Source: Chara braunii (taxonomy: Eukaryota > Streptophyta > Charophyceae > Charales > Characeae). From it: a stretch of 64,000 bases of DNA. The stretch lies in NCBI GenBank assembly GCA_003427395.1, contig BFEA01000206.1:1125650-1189649 (forward strand), read 5' to 3'. Shown in pieces: positions 9,991 to 22,700 of this stretch. The notes beneath the pieces are model-generated. The model did no database searches. It saw only the letters and a program-made list of their open reading frames with translations, and was not told the origin of the DNA. How positions within the stretch are numbered: position 1 is the stretch's first letter; every line of letters begins with the position of its first letter. The position numbers and the translations under genes are program-made.

Positions 9991-11510
9991 GGACCTCACA
10001 ATTCTACTCAGGTTACAGTCCTGCTTGGACTGAGGGGGGACACTGTGCATCACAAACAGTTCATAACAGATTCATTCATACCGACTTCAGTACACTTCAA
10101 CAGAAATGGCTCTCGTGCTAACTAGCTTCCTGCTCTATCTTCTAAAGCGGCTAGCGGGCCTTTGCAACATGGTGGAACAGCACCTCCTTATTCCTTGCCA
10201 CTCTCCTCACTGACCACTGTCTTTACTAACCGAGTGCCCTGGTGTAACTCGCTCTGCACCGTCTTGGTGCATTTGGGTTTCGTCATTGTTATGACAGACC
10301 CAAAGTTTCTAGTGACTAATTGCCTAGTCCAGACCTCCATCATCAGTAGAGGTTGGTAGATCCTCACCCAATGATGCAGACTTATCGAGTTGTCTCCGCA
10401 CATCGGGTTCCCGGAGGAGAGGAGGGGACCATGATCATCTCGCCGTCTTACCTACATCAGCAACTGCTTTAATAGAGATGTGACTGCTATGTATATCATG
10501 ATCATCTGACCTTGAGCACATATATAACCCTTCTATGTTTTCCCTTGATCCCTCCCATAGGTGGCCATGCTGTTTTCCATTCCTCTGATCGTGCTCCTTC
10601 TTTCTTAGCGGCGATATTTCCACTGCTCTTACCTTGGACGCAGAACTACCTTATGTGCCCTTGCATAGCTAATATCTAGGTATATGAAGTGCTCGAACAA
10701 GTGATTGAATCTTACTCATGGTGGCGGAACAGCAACTTCAATAGGGGGTCTTTGATCTGAAGGCAGAGTAGATGTGTCCGCCTCAAAATTTTCATTCATC
10801 CCTCGGTCTCCTCTAGGATGCTAACTCTTGGAGAGTCCTTCTCCCGTTGCCTGATCAAGTTGACCACAAAAGTTCCCTTTGTGAATCCCGTAACACCAAC
10901 GAAACTATCTATCCAATAAGTTGAACTCCCACGGTTGCTATCCAGCTAGCGGCACCATTGCATCTCTTGCCTTTGCCTACAACTAAGGCGCAGGTTCTAC
11001 CTCTTTATGTTTTGTCCCTATCCGCTTTACAGTCTCCGTCTTTCGTAAGACCTTCACCATTGTCAAGAGCCAACCATACTCAATTATCTTCACCTGATGG
11101 GTACACATTATTTTTTGGCTCCGTCCGCCGTTGGCACAACTTAAACCGGGGTGAGGCGACAATCCACATCTTGTATCCAACCCAATCAGCTCTGGTCTCT
11201 ATCAAGCCTTATGCCTCGTCGGTCACCGCCTTACCAGTAGCATACCAACCAGTTTTGGACTCCATCGAATTGCGGACTTCATTGATCATCGTCGCACCAA
11301 CAGCGTCTGAACATCATCGAACCTAAGCCTCATGCGACATCGATCATGGCCACAGTAGTAACATACCAGCTGGTTTCAATCTCTATCGCTATCGACACAA
11401 ATACCCTTACAAGGGTATTTTTCTGTGTTTTTTGTGTTTCGCATAAGCCGCATCTGTGATGATAATTGAGGTAGTGGCACAATTATTTTTGCACAACTCA
11501 CAATCAACTC
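9991..11510. other. Gene-free region
   Basis: I see no exon, RNA gene or complete mobile element. Short ORFs (up to 122 codons at 10958-11326) have no recognisable family. A palindrome (11397-11418) near the right end recurs at 27.66 kb. Confidence 0.5.
11395..11420. repeat. Dispersed palindrome, copy 1
   Basis: The inverted repeat ATACCCTTACAAGGGTAT (8-bp arms, 2-nt centre), extended here by A/T to about 10-11 bp arms. The same palindrome with related flanks (TCGNNNCAAATACCC on the left, T-rich on the right) occurs at about 27664, so it probably marks a terminus of one repeat family. Confidence 0.7.
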
Positions 11511-11515
11511 TCAGG

Positions 11516-11978
11516 TTAGGCCAAAGGATGCGTGGGCATGCACTTTGGGGCGCGCGTTGAGTAAGTGGAAATCTGGCAGTTCAACAAATAAACGGAGTGT
11601 CCAGCAATTTCGCACAATGGTGTGAGCTAGAGAGAGACTTGAATTTTGGTCAGTATAACTTAGGCCAAAGGGTGCGTGGGCATGCACTTTGGGGCGCGCG
11701 TTGAGTAAGTGGGAATCTGGCAGCTCAGCAAAAGTCCAGCAATCTCGCACAATGGTGTGAGCTAGAGAGAGAATTGAATTTTGGTCAGTATAACTTCTGT
11801 CTCTTATACACATCTAGATGTGTATAAGAGACAGGTATAAGTTAGGCCAAAGGATGCGTGGGCATGCACTTTGGGGCGCGCGTTGAGTAAGTGGGAATCT
11901 GGCAGCTCAGCAAAAGTCCAGCAATCTCGCACAATGGTGTGAGCTAGAGAGAGAATTGAATTTTGGTCAGTATAACTT
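11516..11978. repeat. Tandem ~140-bp repeat, three copies, split by an adapter
   Basis: The unit begins TTAGGCCAAAGG and ends TTTTGGTCAGTATAACTT. Copies lie at 11516-11659, 11660-11796 and 11842-11978. Copies 2 and 3 are almost identical (one difference seen), while copy 1 is longer and more diverged. A sequencing adapter lies between copies 2 and 3, so copy 3 may be an assembly duplicate of copy 2. Confidence 0.9.
11797..11834. other. Nextera mate-pair junction adapter (assembly contaminant)
   Basis: The Tn5 mosaic end CTGTCTCTTATACACATCT (11797-11815) is followed directly by its exact reverse complement (11816-11834). This 38-bp head-to-head pair is the circularisation junction of the Illumina Nextera mate-pair protocol, not genome sequence. 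Peptides translated through it show the familiar artefact strings MCIRDR and CLLYTSRCV. Confidence 0.98.
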
Positions 11979-12082
11979 CGTGCACGACATGCGCACGCAG
12001 AGGCCGGCATTGTCATGACCGAGGTCCAGGTTGACTGTCAGTGCCATGATCCAAGGTGAATTTTGTTACCTCACTGGAGGCG

Positions 12083-12148
12083 GCGCTTGAGTGCGCGTAG
12101 TGCGGAGTGCATAAAGCGCTTGAGTGCGCGTAGTGCGGAGTACATACA
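12083..12148. repeat. 33-bp tandem duplication
   Basis: GCGCTTGAGTGCGCGTAGTG begins at 12083 and again at 12116. The two units differ at about one base. Confidence 0.9.
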
Positions 12149-12753
12149 ACCCCGGCAAGGCGTACGTAAACAAATATCCATATTGATAATTATAATAATC
12201 TAATTATGTTATAAATACAATATCAATTGTCGCTGTACGAGGGAAGACGTTGTGCGATCTTGTAGCGGATCGGCCTTGCCGAACACGTCCGGGCAATTAT
12301 CCCACCAGCATCTCACGTTCACGAGTATTCCGTTCAGCTGCGTATCAGAGACACGGTCGGGGTTCAACCAAGGGCTGGCTATTCCCAGTGATCCCCTTTC
12401 ACGACGAGCTTGAGTCTTCGCAGCGAGTTCTTCACTACGAGTATCTTCAACGGCGTTGAATAAGTCGTGTCCGTCTCGTTTGAGATAGGTAACCTCAAAA
12501 AAATGGTAAAAATACGGCCTTGGAAAAAAAGTGGCTTCGTGCGAGGGTCAGATTTCGCGATGGCACATCGCGAACATAGCAGGATAAGTGCATGAGGAAG
12601 GTGGACGAAATCGGAACCCCCGCGTAGAAGTTGCAAGAGTTTGATGGTCGTGGGCTCGCCAGGTAGGTCCAAGGTATGGACTTGGTACGAGTTAGTAGGC
12701 ACAAGCACGATGCATAAACCATATCAAATTTTGCACCTACCATACTCATACTT

Positions 12754-12814
12754 AGGCCTAGCCCTATTGGTTACGACACTTGACTTTCAAACTGCATGTA
12801 TGGGGATCGAAGCC
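12754..12814 (+). repeat. tRNA-like segment (SINE head), A and B boxes
   Basis: An A-box-like TAGCCCTATTGG (12759-12770) and a B-box-like GGATCGAAGCC (12804-12814) lie 33 bp apart, the spacing of a tRNA-type Pol III promoter. The arms do not fold into a sound cloverleaf, so a tRNA-derived SINE head is more likely than a tRNA gene. Related heads occur at 13050, 28175 and 41142. Confidence 0.5.
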
Positions 12815-13049
12815 AACAAGCAGCAAAGAAGTGACGGGACACGATTGGAGGAGACCAAGGGCTTGAGGATCACGCAAGACTATTCCCTAGGTTTTGCAGT
12901 CGGTCCCGAGTACAAGCCCGACTGGTGGGACCAAGGAGGTGCCAACGATGCCCCTCTCTCCTCTCCTCCTCCACTGTCCTTTTATGTTTTTTTAACTGTC
13001 TCGTTTTCTCAAACCCGGTACCGGTCCCAAAACCGATGGTGGAAACGAC

Positions 13050-13114
13050 GGGCCTAGTTCAGTTGGTACGCCCACGAATTATTGAAATACAGATATGAGT
13101 TCGAACTTCAGTGG
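13050..13114 (+). repeat. tRNA-like segment (SINE head), A and B boxes
   Basis: A-box-like TAGTTCAGTTGG (13055-13066) and B-box-like GAGTTCGAACTTC (13097-13109) with tRNA-like spacing. The acceptor stem and anticodon arm are not convincing, so I call it SINE-derived. Confidence 0.5.
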
Positions 13115-13829
13115 AAGCGGGTGAGTAAAATACTACATTATGAATTGTCTAGGCCTGGTTAGTCCGATGATGAGATCCTGGAGTCGTAGTTGTGGCTTCG
13201 TCCTTTGGGACATTGGTGTGCCTCGCGCGCAAAGGTGGTAGGCGTACACCGTATGAACCTGATCGTCGAAAGAGGACAGATTCAGGCAGGGTGGACATTG
13301 CTAACAGGCAGGGGAAGGTTCCTACAACTGTCGAAAATGCGGACCCCCCATTATTATAAAATAGTGGGGTCAACGACGGGGTGCTTTTGTTGAGAGTCAA
13401 TCGAGGTGGAAGTTGAGAGTTATAACCGGTAATGCTCATTGCAAGTAGTGCATTAATTGAGAAAATGAGCAAGAAAGGAAAACGAAGAGGAAAAGGAAGG
13501 TAGTTGGAGTAAAAGTGGGTAGCAGAGGAAAACACATTCGTTGCTCTCACCACTCGCAATCATCTTCTTTTTGGTGCAACTGTGTCCATTGCGCTCGTAG
13601 GCACCACCTTCACATGTGGTAATCCTCGTTCCTTGTAGTACTGATTGTTAGGCCTTGTTGCGTTCGAGATTCTCATCCTGGCGGTTTGAAATTTATTTAT
13701 GGATTGAACCTGGTAATAATAAACAACTAGGTGCATTCAAATGCCTAGGGACTGTGTGCAACATAAGTGTAAGTGAGTAAAAGGTGGTGTGTGGTAGAAA
13801 GAGGGGAGAGAGATTTACCTGTTTGAAGT

Positions 13830-15600
13830 TCGTCCTCGCACCGACCATCACACTCCTCATTTAGCCGTAATCGCCGTAATTGAAGTGGTCACCACAATTG
13901 TCCTCATCATTGCCCCCATCATTATCATCGTGCTTGGCTTCATTCAGGTCGTCATTGAAATCCTACTTCTTGTCGGGATCATCGTCTTGAGAGTTGTGGG
14001 TTTGATAGCCGCCATCAAGCTGCTCATCTTCGCATGTGTCATTGAGGCCATTAACATAACGAAACAAGCATATCTTCTCTGATTCCAGTGGAAGGTTTAT
14101 TCTCATTTTGCACATTTGGTTAGTCATGGAGCGTGGACCATGGTAACAGGCATCAACTCACTGTCATGATCCTCATCATCGTGTTTCCCTTCCTTAGAAT
14201 TGTCATCACACTATTCGTCTTTGTGTAGGTGGGTGTGCTGCCCGAAGTGCCCACCTCGCATTTGCCATTGTGCTCGTGTTCGTGGTCCGCTTCAAGTGCA
14301 GCTTGCTGTGATCGTCTTGGTCATTGTCCTTGCTCTAGTGTTTGTCGTGATCATCTAGATACTCATCGGCGTGCTGCTCTTCGTGGTGCTTACATCGCGA
14401 TTTTTGTCATTGTGTTGCTCGTTTTCAGGGTCTGCATGATTGTGTTGTTCACCATCATGTTGCCAATCGAGTTCGTGATCGTCCTTACCATGATATTTGT
14501 CGAAGTTGTTATGATTATCCTCAAAAGTGGTGCTCGCCATCGCCCTGCCAAGTGGTCGCCTTGATCCCGATCGTGCTCGTAGTGGCGGGTAAATAAACCT
14601 GGTCGTATCTTAACAAAAGATTCATCCTTATTTTGCCCTATGGTAGTGCGTCCGTGGCAGGCAACAACAACTAAAGTGTCTTCCATGTTTCCACGGAAAG
14701 ATTTGCTCTCATTATGCACATTTGGTCAGTGAAGGGGGAGAGTCACGACGGTCTGCTTATGGAAGGTCGCGTTGGTGCTCTCGATCGATTGTCATAATCT
14801 TGGCGTTGCAATCGTGTCATCATCGTGGCACTGATCATCGCATCACCATCATGATGTTGATCATCGCATCATCATCATCAAGGTGATTTTTTCATAATTG
14901 TTGAGATCTTCATCACCGTGATCGCCATTGTCGAGACCATGGTGTTGAAATATTGTTAAACTTGGTGCTCGTGTTCTTGTAATGCACCTGGCTTCACAAC
15001 GAAGGCATGCTCATTCACATATTGCATGATTGGTGAGGAATGCAAATGTAGCAGGTAACAACGGCGAAAGCATCTTCCGTGGTTCCAACGAAAGATTCAC
15101 TCTTAGCTTCCACATTTGGCGAGTAGTGGAGCAAGGCCGATTGACCATGCACTCTCAACTCATCATCGTGTTGTTATTCTTTGTCGTGGCCACGTTGATA
15201 GTCATAATTAGGATTGTGATAATCGTTATTGTCTTTATCGAGTTGCTCTTCTGCATGGTGTTGATTTGTCATTGCAATCCTTATCATCACTGCAATGCTC
15301 ATTTTTTTAATCCCAGCCTTGCAACAATATGGTGGTGTATCTTTCCGTGTTTTAGCAGGAGATTCATTCTCATTTGGTGCATTTGCTAATTGCTGACGTG
15401 GGGCGCCCAATCACGATTATCTTCATACCCGTGGTTGTCACCATGATGGTCGCTTTTGTTGTGTAACTCATCTTCACGGTCATTATCGTGGTGGTCGCTT
15501 CTTGATTGTTACAGTCACACTTACTCGCTTCACGCGGGTATTCTTCTTCATTGTTGTCTTCGCTTGGCGGGACAACTCGTAACGTTTTCTCTGCGTTCAC
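13830..15600. repeat. ATC/GTC-rich degenerate repeat block
   Basis: Long runs built from TCATC, GTCATC and TCATCATCG words. In some frames these read as Ile/Val/Leu-rich peptides resembling membrane helices (for example 13885-14082), which I attribute to base composition. At least four versions of a module like GATTCATTCTCATTTTGCAC followed by ATTTGGTGAGTAGTGG are interspersed (about 14093, 14695, 15091, 15357). It may be a third, poorly preserved relative of the long repeat copies further right. Confidence 0.5.
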
Positions 15601-16075
15601 GTGGCAGAGTTCTAACCAAGTTCGTTGAGAGACAGGAGGGGAGGAAGGAACAAAACCGGGCTATTTTCTTCTCCCCTTGAAGGTTGATGACCAAAGCAAA
15701 AGCAACTGCACAAGAAAACTGTTGCTACTCGTCTGGTTAAGTGTTGTTGCGGTGACTGACAAAAGGTTGTTGTTAAGAAACACAAGGACTGTCGTTGTTC
15801 GTACTCAAGGGAAGCGATTGTTGACAGTTGTTGCAGGCCTGTGGGGCGTGCTAACTACTGTTAAGGCGGGCTTGCTCCGAGTTACTGTGGCTTTGCCACA
15901 TTCACGGTCATATGCAGGGGTTTGTTCCGAATGTATAACTTAGGACCACAGCTATCAATCAGTTGTGCACCCTCCTAAAGCATTTGTCCCCTCTCTTCAA
16001 CATACCGGTCTGTTGCAACCCAAACAAAGTCAAAGTGCTCATGAGTCTCATTTCCCTTATTTACATAGATTCGCA

Positions 16076-16231
16076 TATCTTGGATAATTCCTTCTGCAAA
16101 CTAAGTAATGACCACGAAGATTGACATATCTTCTTACCTGAAACCAATTGAACTATCTTGGATAATTCCTTCTGCAACCTAAGTAAGGACCACGAAGATT
16201 GACATATCTTATTACCTGAAACCAATTGAAC
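16076..16231. repeat. 78-bp tandem duplication
   Basis: TATCTTGGATAATTCCTTCT begins at 16076 and 16154. The two 78-bp units differ at only a few positions. Confidence 0.95.
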
Positions 16232-17609
16232 TAACATTTTTATACCGGAAAGCATCCAGTCAATCTACGCAGAGTGAATCGGTCCCTAAGGAAACCCCGA
16301 AAGGCGGCGCCGATGGGTACTAGAAAGTGACGAAATTTGAATTAAGCTAGCGCTACTGCAATCCTGTTGAGGTTGGTTTAGACTAGTCCATCAACCGAAA
16401 CTAACTGAATTGTACTCATATGGATGTTAATTATTGTTGATCCTTGACGATTTCTCTGACCAGTTTAACTTTCTGAAAATATATGGCTGTATTGATGGTC
16501 TTATCGGTCTGATATTGGTAATACACTGTATAATCAATTATAGCTTGTCTCTTGATGATACTGAGTGTTCTCCTTCTCATCTGATTCTTGAATAATTAAA
16601 TATAGTATTTTTCAATGTCTTTTCACTTGTCTGATCTCTTTTGTTGTGTCTTGCATATTACCCACAAAACGTTTTTCATCGTCATTTCTCCTTCTCTCTC
16701 CAACCAAGAATTCAACCAACTCCTCGTGCTACTGAGCAAAAATATATGTTCTCAATTGTACTTTGATCTCTTCTTAGTTGATTACTCGAGTTGAAATTAT
16801 CAAACTTAACCTAGGAGATGATTGTCAGGGTAAGTTCATGGTTGGCTACTGACGATCCTCCTTACTTGGTCAACAACCTCAATGGATGAGAGTGTGTTGT
16901 GTAATCTTTCATCTGGTCCGTGAAAATAAATGACATACTGGATGAACTTTTGTTTTTTCACTACCTCTGGTGATTGTTCCCTTATTGATTTAGCTAGAGT
17001 TGGATGTCTTCAACGACTCTCTTTTCCCAGTTTTCCACTTTGTCTCGATAGAGGGTGCATAAAATCATTAGTGTATTCTAGCTTCCTATGATTTTTCCTC
17101 CTTCTCTACAATGACCTCTTGCAATGACCCTTTGAGTATGTAAGAAAGTCTTAATCAGTCAGTGGTTATGAAAGTCATTCAAACTCGCTACCAACGATAA
17201 AGTAATAATATTGGTTTCAAAGGGTTTAGGGTGATTGGTCTACAGTAAAAGCACTCACCAACAGTCTATTGCGAGGGAAAGCGAAAAAAGAAACCGTACT
17301 TGAGTCGAAGTAAGAGTTGCTCACTGCTAGTTTCTTAGCAGACCATTTGTCGCGAAACCCTCAACAACCTCTCTCTGCAGGTCCCTCATTTGTTGTGATC
17401 AGATGACACATTAGTCACGTAATATCAACTTATGTCATTAGTCCATCTCAAATAAACAGGGAAAAATAATTAGAAACAAAGTTGATACTAATATGAGCGA
17501 TAATGAGTTTTGAAATAGTACATAGAGTACTATTGTTAACGAAACTTGTTTGGTTAGTAAACTAGTTATCGTCGATGACAACTATACTAGAACGAGCAAT
17601 GTGCATGGA

Positions 17610-17770
17610 TGGTATTGAGCGTTGCCCTCATCCGTATACCACGCAGGGGTGCTGCAGAACACTACCTCTGCTCGTATATAGCACAAGGGCGTTGTCGAGC
17701 ACTGTCCTTGTCTGCCTACTGCGTAGAATATTGCTGAGTTACCCTGTTGCTCGTATGCAGCACAATGATG
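17610..17770. repeat. Degenerate ~50-bp tandem repeat
   Basis: About three units with the pattern TTGAGC-TTGCCCT ... CTCGTATRYAGCACAA. The copies are diverged; boundaries are approximate. Confidence 0.5.
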
Positions 17771-20700
17771 TTGTGTGAAGGCAGGTCGTACCATAAATTT
17801 GTTTTAAGTTAAAAAAAGTAAAGTAAATTAAAGTAATTATGGTACGGACTGCAACTTGTGCTCAAGTGTTATGCGAAATATCGTTATCGACATACTTTAT
17901 TATGAAATGATGTATGGTGCATGATACGAAATAAAAATTTGTTTAACTAGTACATAAGGTACTACTCGTAGTAAACCCCTTTCGATTTATGCGTTTATTT
18001 CCTTCACAACTCAACACTCAACCATCACCAAGAGATGAAATCGGGTGGTATTTTCGAGCCTGGACTAACGATGAATCAAGTCATTGTTTTCTCCTTTAAC
18101 TAGCAATTGAGCTTAATCAACGAATTCTGAAAATTTAAAGTACGTTGCTAAGGTTATTTTTACTCAATTAAGAAAACAGTTATTTAGTACTTCATCAACC
18201 AAAGTCAACATGAAGCATGAAAATATCCCATAACACATTAATTAGTGAATTTCCTTTAAGCAAGTTTGTGTAATCTGAAATATCATTCATCAGTTAGATC
18301 ACACACACGAACCATTACAAAGTAACAAGTAGAGCGAAAATCTTGAGGAAGGGAAAAATGACAACGTTCTCAAGTATGGTTAATCGAGGTCTTATCTTTT
18401 CTAAGACTCAATTAATACTCAAAGTTTTCCAAGAGTCTATCACTGTCATTCAAGTTCACCATTATGTCCCTCTTTTACTTTTAAACCCCATCCTTTAATG
18501 CTAGCCCCATTCCCTAGATCAACCAAGAAACACTCGTGCCATGAGTGATGAGAATCATTACTTTTCTAGTTGGTTTGCTAATGAACTTGCTTGTACTTCT
18601 AAAAGTGAAAAGTGATCTCCACAAGGAGAAGCAAAGTCTCTCTTTGTTATAGCCTCAAGAACTAACACAAAAGAGGCAACGTAAATGACTAGCGCGAAGG
18701 CATTCAAATCACTTTCTATAACGGTATCAAAGTTCGGCGCAAAGATAGTAAAATCACACTTCATAGTGGTTTTCATAATCAGTACAAGAAAAAACAGATT
18801 ATGCTAAGTGACGACAACTGTTTTTATCGGTGTGACAATCACTCATTCCCAAAAGTTAAAAAAAAACTCTCCCATTCACGAAAGTCTCACTCATAGTTTC
18901 TTTCATTTATGCTTTGGTTGCGGCCAACTTAGTATAAAGCTTGTAAATGATGGTGACAATTTTGAAGCTCACTTATAATAGATGATGTAACACTTCGATA
19001 GCGGTGAAAAAAACATCGTTGAATGCAATGTAGATGAACAAACCAATATTGAGTGCAACGTCCCGAGACTCATTGGTGACAGTAGACTTAGTAGGATTCA
19101 GCGTAGCAGTAAACAATCACCCGCTATGACGATCTCGTACGGAATGACAAAAAGGAGACAAAACAAGTGTCTGCAATAACACACTAAATAGACAAACGGC
19201 TGGCGAGGAAAAAAACTCTTTGGTCCTGGTGCATTTACACCAGCATTGGCATTACCGGCTCCCCCGTATGACTATGACCCTTCGAAGCTTTGACTTTTTT
19301 TCCTCTCTCATTCTGCCTCTTACACCTATGTACTGAAGATGGTGAAGACAACATCGCACTTGACTTGGTGATGATGGTGAAAGAAGCGCGACGCGAAACT
19401 CTCTGAAGACGACTGGAATCAACACAAAATACAAACCAGTATTGTCAACCACAATCTCTCACACATAATGCATTCATTCGACGTCTGACCTCTCTGTGCG
19501 TTCCTGACCTTCTACTCTTTTGTGAGTTCACTTCTTCATTTGCTCTGTAAAACTCACTCTTGACGATTGACAATAATGAAGGGCAATATTGTTGACGTCA
19601 ACAACAACCTCATGCGTGAAGCTCTCGTTTATACCAGCCCTCAATTGCTACAACTCTTTCGCTCATGTCTTGCACATAGCATCTACACACCACAAATGCG
19701 ATTGCAATATGCTAAAAAAATCCATATTTGTCCATACTAGCGAAGTCGAGTAGGAAAAAAAAGAATTGAACGTGTATCTTCCTATGTTATAGCGGAAGAT
19801 TCATTATAATTTTGCACATTACGTGAGTAGTGGAACAAGACCTTTAGCAGCGCATGCCCACTCATCATCACGATCCGACTTGTCATTATGTAAACCATTA
19901 TGTCAATCGTTGTTGTGACTATCATCGCTCTCGATCATGCATGTTTTTTAGCTCGCTATCATAGCAAAGATGGTATTCCCCACAGTGGTTTTCTTCTCTA
20001 CGGGCGAGGCTTTTGAACACGGTGTTTTTCGTCCTCTTGATCATGGCAAGGCCCGTGGTGTTCGCAAGAGTCTCGTGAACTTGGTCAGTTTGCTGGTAAA
20101 GTACATCGAGTTGATAAGGGAGGAGTGGGCACTTACCAGGGAGAACTGACGATGCGGGATGCACCGAAAGTCGAGTTACGGTGCCAAGCTGCAATATACC
20201 TGGCCAAAATTTTTGGTGGGAGATTCATTCGCAAATTATACATTTGGTGAGTAGCGGTACGAGGCTCGTGCCCTCGGTCGTGCTTGCCTTGGCAGTCGTG
20301 CACACCTTGACCATCGTACTTTTTTGTGATGATTATGATCTTGGTGGTCGTCTCGGTGATCTCCTTCAAAGTGTGTCGTGATCCTCTTCGTGGCGGTCCT
20401 CCTTGCAGTGACGCTGCCGGCCAGGGGCGTTACTAGGGGGTAAGGTGATAGTAGGTAGCCAAAGGCCATAGAAGGGGGAACATTGGAAAGGAGGGAGAAG
20501 ATAGGAGTGGAGGTGGGTCAATCATAGCAAAAAAAACTGACTGGATTAAATGTGGGGAAAAAAAAGAAAAAAAGGCAACGATTTCAAATTAAAGAGCTTA
20601 CCTGACCAAGGTGCAGCTACAAACTTCAAGTTGCGGAGTCCGAATCTGTAGCGTGCCAATGACGAGGTTGTAGCGAGGACTGATAGATTAAGAGCTCTTT

Positions 20701-21966
20701 CTTGATTCTATGGATGATGGTGCACGACCACTTTCAGTTGGAGGGGTGGTTGATGTGATGAATTTTGCTAACGAGTTAGACTTCCGTCTACCAAGAAAGC
20801 TCATGAGGACCAAACATAACAACAATGAGCATACTAATAATTCTTTTTCTATTTCATTTGCAATTGTCTCTGCTATCCTTACAAACTGTAGTTCAAACTC
20901 AGGATTGTTGCTGCTATGAGCCTGCTATGGTCGTTGTTGCCGCTAGTTTTCATTGTTGCAACTTCTTTTGGGAAATAATTAGCCTATGCAGTCCTATCGG
21001 TACTAAGCACCTGTGTTGATTACTACCTCCAGCAAAGGCAGACTGCTATTGCTGACTCTGAACCCGATTGTTGTGTGTTTTGTTGCTTCTGCTATATATT
21101 TCGAGGTGCTTTTTTAGGGCTCGCTGTTTTTTTATGCACAGTACTGCTTGTGTCCGGGTTTTGCATTGTACATCGCCGTGTTTTTGTTGTGCTAGTTGCG
21201 CACTTTATTATGTCTCGCGCGGCATATTGCTGAGTGCGGGTTGGTGCTTGGAGTTGTGCATTGCCACGTTACCTTGTTGTTGCTGCACGTTTGTTGTATG
21301 CGCTTTTTTATTGAGTTTTATTGTGTTCTGCCCACGTTCCGAATAAATCATGGGGGTGTGATCCATTTGAATGCGATCTTTTCTAAATTGCGTATCAACA
21401 TTTGGGTTGGGGGAAGGACATTGCAATTTGAGAGAGTGGTCAGGTTCTGCAAGGATGTCACTACTCCGACTTTGAGGCTTAACAGAGGGTTGTTACTCTC
21501 GATTCTAGCCACGGTTCGACTGTCTGACTGCATTTTTAGTCACCATTGCGGGGCCCTCAGGAGCGTCAAGACTTCAAGACCATCTCACTGGTACGTGAGT
21601 TTGCGTTTATCCTTTTTGTATCTGAGTGACTTAATGTATCTCCTTCCGTCCATCTTACTCTAAGTCTAGTCTAGTTGGTTACAAGAGAAAGGCGGCAAGC
21701 AGGATTGAAATCCGTAATCCGCGCCAAGGTCTTTGTGGGAGGTTGCCTTACTGACTGTAGGAGCTCTACAGGAACCTGGGCGGGGTCTTGGAGGCAGAAA
21801 ACTCTCAGGTATAACGATTTTGATTCTTGCATGGACCCACTAAGCCCATATCAATACATCCCTCTACTTTGTCTGCGACGTATGCATGTACCCTTATGAA
21901 CTTTGTTTTTATCCATGACTTAATTCAGACTAAGTAAAGGGATTGCATGCATGAAGTTTATCTATT

Positions 21967-22046
21967 TTATTGTTTGAAATTCAGGCAACGAGAGGATGAA
22001 CCGGGGTTATTGTTTGAAATTCAGACAACGAGGGGATGGACCGGGG
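21967..22046. repeat. 40-bp tandem duplication
   Basis: Two units beginning TTATTGTTTGAAATTCAG at 21967 and 22007, differing at about three bases. Confidence 0.9.
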
Positions 22047-22084
22047 AAAGGTGAGAGAAAAGTGGTTTAGGTAGGGTCTTAAAA

Positions 22085-22700
22085 AGTCAAACATTTTTTC
22101 AAAGATAAATGGTCTGATCATTTTGTTTTATTTTGTTTTCTGAAGGACAAAGTATTGATTTTAGATTAATGACTTTGTTGCTATATTTTTTGGCTTGTTT
22201 TTTGTACAACTAGAGATGCATAGTTTGATTGTTGTTTATGTAGGGTTTTGACTACTTGAACTTTGGGGGTCAGACATTGTTTATAAGATTAATTGTCTGA
22301 CCAATGTTTATTTCTTGGTAGTTTTTGAACAAGCTCTGAACATTGTTTCTAAGATTAATAACAAAAAGTACTCTGCCTTTTTTTATGTTAAGAAGAAAAA
22401 AGGTTGAGCATTAGTTTCAAAATGAATGGCCCAACTCTTTGGATGTTTTTTTTTATGAGGGAGGTTCAGGCCAAAAGGCTGAGTATTATTTCTAAGATAA
22501 ATAGTTAAGCTTAAAGTCTCGGACAATTAACGAGAACTGAGAATTTGACTTTTTATATTTTTACTATTATATATATATATACATATATACGAACAATACG
22601 AGTCAAACATTGTTTCTGAGATAAATGGTCTGACTAAGAGTTGTAAATGGACGTAACATGGACCTTCCGAGCATTCTTTATAAGATAAATGGTTTAACCC
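22085..22700 (+). repeat. Irregular repeat of a 'TTGTTTCTAAGATTAATGG' module
   Basis: A ~30-bp module (CAGACATTGTTTCTAAGATAA followed by ATGGTCTGAC) recurs at irregular spacing, at least seven times. The same module, as TTTGTTTCTAAGTTGAATGG, recurs at 31.2-33.0 kb. Each module starts and ends with near-complementary text (GTCAGA/TCTGAC), so each could fold into a small hairpin. Confidence 0.6.

Larger units (their letters stand above)
11979..13800. other. Gene-free region with two tRNA-like SINE heads
   Basis: Contains a 33-bp tandem pair (12083-12148), two tRNA-like segments (12754 and 13050) and otherwise unassigned sequence. No exon was recognised. Confidence 0.5.
15601..19750. other. AT-rich gene-free region
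   Basis: No exon, RNA gene or complete mobile element was recognised. It contains a 78-bp tandem pair (16076-16231) and a degenerate ~50-bp repeat near 17610-17770 (units ending in GTATRYAGCACAA-like text). It is unassigned repetitive or decayed DNA. Confidence 0.5.

Noticed and set aside
11511-12016. Proteins containing SYTDQNSILSLAHTIVRDCW repeats
   Set aside because: These are translations of a non-coding tandem repeat; two of them run through the Nextera adapter (MCIRDR and CLLYTSRCV strings).
13885-14082. A small membrane protein (Ile/Val/Leu-rich, 65 aa)
   Set aside because: The composition follows from TCATC-type word repeats; the same block gives similar strings in other frames and on the other strand.
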